The position numbers and the translations under genes were made by a program. The notes below the pieces were generated by a model that saw only the letters and a list, made by a program, of their open reading frames with translations, searched no databases and was not told where the DNA came from. Below are positions 1 through 4,156 of a stretch of 5,536 nucleotides of DNA, one piece after another. The stretch's first letter is position 1. Each line of letters starts with the position of its first letter. The stretch comes from Kiritimatiellia bacterium (GTDB lineage: Bacteria; Verrucomicrobiota; Kiritimatiellia; RFP12; UBA1067), in assembly GCA_017547265.1 (NCBI GenBank), contig JAFYQC010000327.1:1-5536 (forward strand), in the 5' to 3' direction.

Positions 1-392
1 AGCACCGTCCAGTTCTCGCCGTCGTCGGACCCCTCGAAGGTCCAGGTGTTCGGCGCGCGCTGGGTCTGGTTCGAGCCCCCTTCGCCGGCGTTGCGGACGC
101 TGTAGGCGTTCACGGCCGTCGCCGTGTTGAACTCGTAGTCGACATGCATGCCGGGATAGGTCGTGTCGTAGGCGCACATGCCGCGGTTGGAGGATCCCTC
201 CCAACTATTGTCGAAGCAGTTGATCATCGTGTATCCGGAAAAGGCGGCGGCCGTTGAACTCGCCGTGCCGGCGCCGTCCGTCGTCAGGTCGACGTAGGTG
301 ACGCCGTTGAAGGTGGCATCGGCCACCGCAGCCGTTGATGAGAGGACAAGCGCCGCGAGGGCGCAAAGAACCGGTAGTTTAGATGTCTTCAT
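1..392 (-). CDS. Secreted protein with F5/8 type C (discoidin-like) module, N-terminal fragment
   Basis: About 130 codons are visible; the gene continues past the left edge. The start is an ATG at 390-392, with a Shine-Dalgarno-like GAAGGGA at 401-407, eight bases away. Residues 1-24 are a typical Sec signal peptide: MKTSK, a hydrophobic core (LPVLCALAALVLSS), then a signal peptidase I site AVA|D after residue 24. The mature part begins DATFNGVTYVDL and includes cysteines at 59 and 73. Residues ~85-131 (VDYEFNTATAVNAYSV, then APNTWTFEGSDDGENWTVL) match the galactose-binding-like F5/8 type C fold, in which a strand is followed by P-x-x-W-x-F/L-x-G-S-x-D-G-x-x-W. Such modules bind glycans or cell surfaces. 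Inference: an exported glycan-binding protein, perhaps with a catalytic domain downstream. It is divergent from a XylR-like regulator 136 bp away, which probably controls it. Which enzyme, if any, it carries cannot be seen. Confidence 0.85.
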   Translation of the reverse strand, partial: MKTSKLPVLCALAALVLSSTAAVADATFNGVTYVDLTTDGAGTASSTAAAFSGYTMINCFDNSWEGSSNRGMCAYDTTYPGMHVDYEFNTATAVNAYSVRNAGEGGSNQTQRAPNTWTFEGSDDGENWTV

Positions 393-400
393 GGTGTTTT

Positions 401-470
401 TCCCTTCAGTTGTTCATCCCTTCGCAATAAAGTGTATCAAATTTAAGCGTCGCGACATTTATTTTCATTC
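401..470 (-). promoter_or_regulatory. Putative activator-dependent promoter and RBS of the secreted-protein gene
   Basis: On the minus strand a -10-like TACACT (431-436) is followed, after a predicted start near 424, by a ~31-base leader carrying GAAGGGA (401-407). No -35 hexamer lies at the right distance: the bases there, 454-459, read AATGTC. A GAATGAAAA half-site (462-470) sits immediately upstream, centred near -42 relative to the predicted start, with a second copy at 484-492. That geometry is what class II AraC-family activators use when they replace the -35 contact. The -10 assignment is weak by itself; the half-site placement supports it. Confidence 0.35.
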
Positions 471-510
471 ACAACAATCTTCGTTTTCATTCTTGATGCC
501 CGCATGAAAA
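462..510. promoter_or_regulatory. Candidate operator: three TTTTCAT half-sites for the XylR-like regulator
   Basis: TTTTCATTC occurs exactly at 462-470 and again at 484-492, 22 bp apart, about two helical turns, so both copies face the same side of the DNA. A third copy in inverted orientation, ATGAAAA, lies at 504-510, making a 7-bp inverted repeat with 484-490 across 13 bases. AraC/XylR-type proteins have two helix-turn-helix units per monomer and usually bind direct repeats spaced by about two turns. The first two copies sit just upstream of the secreted-protein promoter. The third lies between the -35 and -10 of the regulator's promoter, a position suited to autorepression. Which protein binds here is inference. 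Confidence 0.45.
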
Positions 511-521
511 TTCGATATACT
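493..521 (+). promoter_or_regulatory. Putative sigma-70-type promoter of the XylR-like regulator, leaderless
   Basis: TTGATG (493-498) and TATACT (516-521) are separated by exactly 17 bp. They match TTGACA at four and TATAAT at five of six positions. The predicted transcription start falls at 526-529, on or just before the ATG at 529, so the message would have essentially no leader. This agrees with the absence of any Shine-Dalgarno sequence before that ATG. Confidence 0.5.
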
Positions 522-528
522 TTTGAAC

Positions 529-1737
529 ATGGACAAGAACGACATTCATTCCAAATGGGTGATCATCACCGACGGCACGAACATCTTCGACTCGGAGATT
601 CGCGCGGGCGCGGTGGAACTCGCGCACGAACGCGGTTTCCACAACATGCAGAGGCGGAACGACGACTTGATCATGGACACGGCCTACTTAAGAAAAGACC
701 TTTTCAAGTCGGGCAACGCCGGACTCATTTGCCATGCCGTGGACATCGCCGCGCTGAAGTTCGCGGCCAAGTCGGGAATACCGATCGTCCTGCTCGGCGA
801 AGAGTCCGCCCCCGAATGGCGCAAGGCCGCCGGAGGAGCCGTAGCTGTATGCTCCGTGGACAACGAGGACATCGGACGGCTTGCGGCCGACTATCTCTAC
901 GGGCAGCGCAGGTTCAGAAGCTACGTGTATGCGGACAACTCGCGCGACGAGCATTGGGACTGGTGGAGCATGCGCCGATACAAGGCGTTCTCCGACACGC
1001 TCGCCGAACACGGACACATCGGCGAAGTCCGCAGGGTTCCAGTCTACCTTCCCCTTTCAACCCCCGACGAGGACGCGAAGCGCTTCTTCGAGGCAATCAC
1101 GGACCTTCCGCGTCCGATCGCGGTCTTCGCGTGCAACGACATCGTGGCGAAGAGCGTCGTCGGGTTCCTCGACATGGATTCGGTCCGCATGCCGTTGGAA
1201 GCGGCCGTCCTCGGCGTGGACGACGACCGGGAACTGTGCGAGACGGCCGCAGTGAAGATCTCGTCGATAAGGATCGAGCACAGGCGGCTCGGGCGCACCG
1301 CAATGACGCTGATGCTGCGGATGCTCCAAGGCGGCAGCCATCACGACAAGACCATACTTTGCCCGGCCCTGCGCGTCGTGGAGCGCGAGTCCACGCGCCG
1401 TCTCGCGCCTTCGAATCCGAGGGTTTCGGCCGCGCTGGACTTCATCCGCACGGCGAACGTGCGCGAACTCTCGGTCAATAGCGTGACAAAGGCGGCAAAT
1501 GCGTCCCACACGTACCTCGCGACAAACTTCAAGAAAGAGACGGGACTTACGATACTGGACGCAATCCACGAAAGGGTGATGGACGAAACAAAGCGACTCT
1601 TGACCGATACGGACATTCCGATCTCGATCATAACCGAAGAGATGGGCTTCAAGTCCGCGTCGGGACTCTACGAGCTCTTCAAGAAAAAGACGGGCTCTAC
1701 GATGTCAGAATTCCGAAAGAACCGCCCGCTGTTGTGA
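529..1737 (+). CDS. XylR-like transcriptional regulator (LacI-type sensor plus AraC-type HTH)
   Basis: 402 residues from the ATG at 529, close to the length of E. coli XylR (about 390). Residues ~8-285 form a periplasmic-binding-protein/LacI-type sensor: WVIITDGTNIFDSEIRAGAVELA opens the first lobe; IPIVLLGEE, then VAVCSVDNEDIGRLAADYL, follow; RPIAVFACNDIVAKSVVGFLD and AAVLGVDDDRELCETA are the usual hinge and ligand-lobe signatures; ILCPALRVVERES closes the domain. Residues ~300-396 are an AraC-type domain with two helix-turn-helix units, the first around VNSVTKAANASHTYLATNFK and the second around PISIITEEMGFKSASGLYELF, ending KKKTGSTMSEFRKNRPL. In XylR the sensor binds xylose and the C-terminal domain activates transcription. 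The ligand here is unknown and need not be xylose. A TTG codon at 523 would add two residues, but the promoter places the transcript start at about 526-529, so ATG 529 is preferred. It is divergent from the F5/8-module protein, its likely target. No convincing terminator follows; the remnant gene beyond it is convergent. Confidence 0.92.
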   Translation: MDKNDIHSKWVIITDGTNIFDSEIRAGAVELAHERGFHNMQRRNDDLIMDTAYLRKDLFKSGNAGLICHAVDIAALKFAAKSGIPIVLLGEESAPEWRKAAGGAVAVCSVDNEDIGRLAADYLYGQRRFRSYVYADNSRDEHWDWWSMRRYKAFSDTLAEHGHIGEVRRVPVYLPLSTPDEDAKRFFEAITDLPRPIAVFACNDIVAKSVVGFLDMDSVRMPLEAAVLGVDDDRELCETAAVKISSIRIEHRRLGRTAMTLMLRMLQGGSHHDKTILCPALRVVERESTRRLAPSNPRVSAALDFIRTANVRELSVNSVTKAANASHTYLATNFKKETGLTILDAIHERVMDETKRLLTDTDIPISIITEEMGFKSASGLYELFKKKTGSTMSEFRKNRPLL

Positions 1738-1763
1738 CCAAGGATAGTGCCCAATCCAAGGAA

Positions 1764-1786
1764 ACGCGTAGCACAAGGAGACGCGT
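1764..1786. repeat. Paired ACGCGT palindromes
   Basis: The 6-bp palindrome ACGCGT occurs at 1764-1769 and 1781-1786, so the pair can be read as a direct repeat or as a 6-bp stem with an 11-base loop. It lies 26 bases after the regulator's stop codon and at the broken end of the convergent remnant gene. No T-tract follows on either strand, so it is a poor intrinsic terminator. It may be incidental. Confidence 0.25.
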
Positions 1787-2000
1787 AAACCTCCGCAAGG
1801 GAGTTCGATATTTCCATGTTTGGGATTCCAAGGCGAAACGTATTCGTGTCGATCACCTCGGAAATCGTCAGGTATCCGCCTTGGTAGAGAAGCGCCGTTT
1901 TGTCGACATACTTCGCCTCGCCATCGAGAATCAGCCTCTCGAAGTCGAAAATACTGGTTGTCGGAACTTTTATAGTCCGCACGTTTTCCATTGAAGACAT
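1785..2000 (-). pseudogene. Internally deleted remnant of an AAA-ATPase-like/PD-(D/E)XK family gene
   Basis: The ATG at 1998-2000 has GAGGG about ten bases upstream, so the original start looks preserved. Residues 1-38 (VRTIKVPTTSIFDFERLI, then GEAKYVDKTALL) match the conserved N-terminus of the AAA-ATPase_like family (PF09820), where a short 'F..L...G..YVDKT' segment precedes a Walker A loop of the type RPRRFGKS. That loop and the whole ATPase core are missing. The frame passes directly into YQGGYLTISEVIDTNTFRLG and IPNMEISNSLAEVY (residues ~39-72), which match a late segment of the same family, normally hundreds of residues downstream just before the PDDEXK_9 domain ('LLYQTGYLTI...LGFPNEEV'). 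After residue 72 family similarity stops; the open frame continues to 1668, but its last ~70 bases are antisense to the regulator's 3' end. The nuclease-like tail is therefore lost too. The product would have neither ATPase nor nuclease residues. Family assignment is from recognised motifs, not a search. Confidence 0.7.
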
Positions 2001-2188
2001 TATACTATATCCCTCGCGGGACGGTCAAATCTCCGCACGATGTGGCACGGGTTACAACGTCCACAAATTATTGTCATTTTACGGACGGGCGAAAAACACA
2101 GTTTCAACGTCCGCCAGCCATGCGGATCAGCATCGCCATTCAAAACCGCAGGATGTCCCCGTCGTCGTCGCTGAATGCACTTGATGCC

Positions 2189-2263
2189 TCAAGCTGGCGT
2201 CTTGCCGTATCGAAACTGTCGCAGGAGAGGCGGCGGCTGAAATCGCGCAGATTTTTCCAACAT
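2189..2263 (-). CDS. Possible 24-residue small ORF, doubtful
   Basis: ATG at 2261-2263, stop at 2189-2191, product MLEKSARFQ followed by PPPLLRQFRYGKTPA. GGAGAGG at 2269-2275 is a strong Shine-Dalgarno match five bases upstream, and a promoter-like pair lies at 2346-2374 on the same strand. Against it: the other minus-strand frame over the same bases has codon third positions richer in G and C, more like the genes around it, so the ATG frame may be chance. No homologue is recognised. Confidence 0.15.
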   Translation of the reverse strand: MLEKSARFQPPPLLRQFRYGKTPA

Positions 2264-2304
2264 GGCTGCCTCTCCGCTCATTTCTGGAAATATTTTTCCA
2301 ACAT
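2251..2304. repeat. Two 13-bp direct repeats ATTTTTCCAACAT with a short inverted repeat
   Basis: ATTTTTCCAACAT occurs exactly at 2251-2263 and 2292-2304, 41 bp apart. The second copy overlaps an inverted repeat TGGAAA (2285-2290) / TTTCCA (2295-2300) with a 4-base loop, and is followed by another, TACCAC (2307-2312) / GTGGTA (2319-2324). The cluster may be a protein-binding site or part of a dispersed repeat family; its role is not visible from sequence. Confidence 0.4.
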
Positions 2305-2345
2305 TATACCACATTTCGGTGGTAACATTCAATCTTCAGCCCTAT

Positions 2346-2374
2346 ATTATGATGATTGCCACGCAAGTCGGCAA
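2346..2374 (-). promoter_or_regulatory. Weak promoter-like pair on the minus strand
   Basis: On the minus strand TTGCCG (2369-2374) and CATAAT (2346-2351) are 17 bp apart, matching the sigma-70 consensus at four and five of six positions. It would fire toward the small ORF and the ATPase-like remnant. In AT-rich DNA such matches arise by chance. Confidence 0.25.
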
Positions 2375-2508
2375 CCATTACAATCTATTACAACGATTAG
2401 AGAAAAAGTAAGATAGACTAGGTTATAATCGCAAAGTAGCCACTGCAAACGGCACGAATGGACACTATTGTCATTTTAGTACCGTTATTTTCTCAAGACA
2501 TGATAAAA

Positions 2509-2542
2509 CGCGGCGGCGCTGGACAAAGCCAACGCCGCCGTG
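2509..2542 (-). terminator. Rho-independent terminator of the AAA_14/DUF4143 ATPase gene
   Basis: CGGCGGCG (2511-2518) pairs perfectly with CGCCGCCG (2533-2540); one G-T and one G-C pair extend the outside, and TGG/CCA (2520-2522/2529-2531) extend the inside past a single mismatch, leaving a 6-base loop. Read on the minus strand the stem is followed almost at once by TTTT (2504-2507). It lies about 100 bases downstream of the ATPase stop codon on the same strand. On the plus strand no T-run follows, so it is directional. Confidence 0.75.
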
Positions 2543-2640
2543 AAACACCGAGGAAAACGAGGGAGGATTCCCGGTGCGCAAATTGAAGTTATATCGATAC
2601 CATAGGAAAGACCCTACCGCAAGTTTTAAATTTATCGCTC

Positions 2641-3966
2641 CTATAGGAACATTGCCATAAAGTGCGGCAGGGTTATCTTATTGCCCACTACGCCGACGTT
2701 CCCTTCGATGAACTTATAACCGTATAGCACACCTGTCATCTTAAGCGTCTCGTCGAGCGAGACTGTCGCGCCATTCGAAGACTTGACCTCTATCGGAACG
2801 ACACCTCCATCCTTCTCGATGACGAACTCAACCTCGCGAGAGCCGTCAATCGTCTTGTAGTAGCGAAGAGGATATTTCTTGCGCTCCAAAATTCCCGCAA
2901 TGAGGTTTTCGTAAAGGCCGCCCTTGGCGTTTCCCGTCAGCCTTCCCATGAACAGAAGGCGCTTGGTCTCCAATCCGTAAAGCGCGCTCAGGAGTCCTAT
3001 GTCCGACATATAAAGTTTAAACCATCCTTCTCGGACATTGGCCGACAACGGGACCTCTGGTACGGTCACGTTCTCGCACATGGGCGCGAGCGCAGCATCC
3101 CGGAGCCATTCTATGGATTCGCCGTATTTCCGCACGCTGCCGTTTTTCTCGACTTCCGAATACTTGAACTTGCGGTTGTCCTTGGCCAACGTACGGGGAA
3201 TCGCCCGATAGCAGTTCTCAATCTTCGGCACATCGACCTTTTCGGCATACTTGTGAATGTCGTCGATGTAGGCGGCGAGTATCTTCTCCTGTTCTTCCTG
3301 CACGGGGCCGAAATCGCCGCTTTCGACATAAGTCTTGACGACGGCCGGCATGCCTCCGACAAGCATATACTCGCGCAAATATCCGCCAAAGCGATCGTTT
3401 AAGACCGCAGGAAGCATCTCTCGTCGGTCGAAAAATCCCTTTAGCGACTTTATGACGCCGGCGTCGACGCCTTTGGCCCAGAGAAACTCCTCAAAATCGA
3501 GGGAATGCATGGTCACCTGTCTTTCAAAGCCGACGGCAATGGATTTTGGCTCGGCCTTCTCGCGCAACTTCTTGCTTCGGTACTTTATGCCGAGAAGCGA
3601 ACCAGAAGCGATTACGTCATAGCGTCCGTCCAGGGCAAACGACTTGAGCGCCGTCCTCGCATTTGGGCATTCCTGTATCTCATCAAGAAAAATCAGCGTC
3701 CTTCCCGGTATGAGACGCTGGCGCCCGATGAAGGCCGATATCTTCGTCGCGAGATCATCAGCTTTCAGACTTCCAGTGAAAATATCACACGCCGTCGGAT
3801 CAAGCACAAAATTGAATTCGACAAAGCTTTCGTACTCTTCTCGCCCCAATTTTTCGACAAGGAATGTCTTACCAATCTGTCGCGCACCTTTGACGAGGAG
3901 ACATTCCTGACTATGATTTTCCTTCCATCCCTTAAGAAACTCGTAGAATTTACGCTTGAGCTCCAT
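2641..3966 (-). CDS. AAA_14/DUF4143 family ATP-binding protein
   Basis: 441 residues, typical for the family (about 380-450). Residues 1-26 (MELKRKFYEFLKGWKENHSQ onward) lead into Walker A GARQIGKT at 27-34. Walker B LIFLDEIQ is at 91-98 and a sensor-like ASGSLLG at ~120-126. MHSLDFEEFLWAKG (153-166) and YLREYMLVGGMPAVV (196-210) are family hallmarks. The C-terminal DUF4143 part contains LYMSDIGLLSAL (318-329), GGLYENLIAGIL (349-360), and a PD-(D/E)XK-like core: REVEFVI (377-383), then PIEVKSS (391-397). The usual EVDFVI aspartate is glutamate here. The cellular role of this family is unsettled; such genes are common, often multi-copy and accessory in gut bacteria. The start at 3964-3966 is chosen because AAGGAG (3972-3977) lies five bases upstream; a further ATG at 4002 would add 12 residues but has no such site and lies upstream of the likely transcription start. 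It has its own promoter, repeat array and terminator, so it is probably a single-gene unit. Confidence 0.93.
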   Translation of the reverse strand: MELKRKFYEFLKGWKENHSQECLLVKGARQIGKTFLVEKLGREEYESFVEFNFVLDPTACDIFTGSLKADDLATKISAFIGRQRLIPGRTLIFLDEIQECPNARTALKSFALDGRYDVIASGSLLGIKYRSKKLREKAEPKSIAVGFERQVTMHSLDFEEFLWAKGVDAGVIKSLKGFFDRREMLPAVLNDRFGGYLREYMLVGGMPAVVKTYVESGDFGPVQEEQEKILAAYIDDIHKYAEKVDVPKIENCYRAIPRTLAKDNRKFKYSEVEKNGSVRKYGESIEWLRDAALAPMCENVTVPEVPLSANVREGWFKLYMSDIGLLSALYGLETKRLLFMGRLTGNAKGGLYENLIAGILERKKYPLRYYKTIDGSREVEFVIEKDGGVVPIEVKSSNGATVSLDETLKMTGVLYGYKFIEGNVGVVGNKITLPHFMAMFL

Positions 3967-3967
3967 A

Positions 3968-3988
3968 GCAACTCCTTGTGTAAGTTGC
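3968..3988 (-). promoter_or_regulatory. Inverted repeat enclosing the ribosome-binding site of the ATPase gene
   Basis: GCAACT (3968-3973) and AGTTGC (3983-3988) form a perfect 6-bp inverted repeat around nine bases. The AAGGAG ribosome-binding site (3972-3977) lies in the loop and one arm, one base upstream of the start codon at 3966. In the message this can fold into a short hairpin that partly hides the site. As DNA it is a dyad of the same hexamer repeated upstream of the promoter. Which form acts is unknown. Confidence 0.5.
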
Positions 3989-3992
3989 GAAT

Positions 3993-4021
3993 ATAATACC
4001 AAAATATGATGTTTTGCACAA
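3993..4021 (-). promoter_or_regulatory. Promoter of the AAA_14/DUF4143 ATPase gene
   Basis: On the minus strand TATTAT (3993-3998) matches the -10 consensus at five of six positions and is preceded by TG one base upstream, an extended -10. A weak -35, TTGTGC (4016-4021), lies 17 bp upstream. The predicted start near 3986 leaves a leader of about 20 bases containing the ribosome-binding-site hairpin. GCAACT repeats abut the -35 from the upstream side. Confidence 0.55.
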
Positions 4022-4111
4022 TATGCAACTTTTACAAATCATAAAGATATAATTTTGCAACTTTTTAAGACACAAAAAGATACATTTTGCAACTTCTATG
4101 CCAAGCACAAT

Positions 4112-4146
4112 GTGTAGCAGCAACTTTCGGTCTTTGTCGGCTACAC
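4112..4146 (-). terminator. Possible weak terminator hairpin after the protease gene
   Basis: GTGTAGC (4112-4118) and GCTACAC (4140-4146) form a perfect 7-bp inverted repeat with a 21-base loop, starting about ten bases after the protease stop codon. Only a broken T-run follows on the minus strand and the loop is long, so it would be a weak terminator. The outermost GCAACT copy lies in the loop, so the dyad could instead belong to the control region of the ATPase gene. Confidence 0.3.
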
Positions 4147-4156
4147 GTTTCTAAGT

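Larger units (their letters stand above)
2069..2478. repeat. 13-bp direct repeats (TATTGTCATTTTA) flanking a ~385-bp block
   Basis: TATTGTCATTTTA is present exactly at 2069-2081 and at 2466-2478. The enclosed block contains the GC-rich island and the second repeat pair. No terminal inverted repeats are seen just inside the copies, so an insertion with a target-site duplication is possible but not shown. Confidence 0.4.
2001..2640. other. 640-bp intergenic stretch without a convincing gene
   Basis: Base composition switches inside it. Positions ~2082-2280 are GC-rich like the coding DNA around them, while ~2281-2500 are AT-rich. Within the GC-rich part the minus strand is open from 2277 to 2140 (45 codons ending SDDDGDILRF-stop, no ATG), and a 24-codon ATG frame at 2189-2263 has a good ribosome-binding site. 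Neither resembles a known protein. Other contents are two sets of 13-bp direct repeats, a possible minus-strand promoter at 2346-2374 and a terminator at 2509-2542. The most likely reading is decayed accessory DNA downstream of the ATPase gene. Confidence 0.6.
3968..4125. repeat. Six-copy GCAACT array over the ATPase promoter
   Basis: GCAACT occurs on the plus strand at 3968, 4025, 4057, 4089 and 4120, and inverted (AGTTGC) at 3983. The last four plus-strand copies are spaced 32, 32 and 31 bp. Two share a longer unit, roughly AAAGATAYAWTTTTGCAACTT, at about 4043-4064 and 4076-4096, and a partial copy (GATGTTTTGCA) lies at 4008-4018. A hexamer is expected about once per 2 kb counting both strands, so six in 158 bp is far above chance even in AT-rich DNA. 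The likely role is an operator array controlling the ATPase gene. Confidence 0.65.

Noticed and set aside
523..528. TTG codon at 523 as start of the regulator
   Set aside because: It lies upstream of the predicted transcription start, adds only two residues, and has no RBS; ATG 529 fits better.
504..1481. 325-codon plus-strand frame overlapping the regulator
   Set aside because: It is a +1 shadow of the regulator, very rich in Arg, His and Gly with no domain signature, as expected from GC-rich coding DNA read out of frame.
1057..1569. 170-codon minus-strand frame antisense to the regulator
   Set aside because: Arg-rich shadow with no recognisable motif; the plus-strand frame has clear XylR-type domains over the whole span.
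1734..1994. Plus-strand 86-codon frame after the regulator
   Set aside because: It is antisense to the ATPase-like remnant, whose minus-strand frame carries recognisable family segments.
2424..2429. Perfect TATAAT on the plus strand as a promoter
   Set aside because: No -35 hexamer lies at 16-18 bp and no plus-strand gene follows.
3505..3996. 163-codon plus-strand frame antisense to the ATPase N-terminus
   Set aside because: The minus-strand frame carries Walker A and B over the same bases. The plus frame has no motif and no convincing RBS.
4000..4002. ATG at 4002 as start of the ATPase
   Set aside because: It lies upstream of the likely promoter -10 and has no RBS, whereas the ATG at 3966 has AAGGAG at five bases.
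4022..4125. CRISPR array or plasmid-type iterons, suggested by the 32-bp periodicity
   Set aside because: The conserved part of each unit is short (6 to about 20 bp) and the intervening sequences are AT-rich and partly similar, unlike CRISPR repeats and spacers. No cas, rep or DnaA-box signal is present, and the array sits directly over a gene's promoter.
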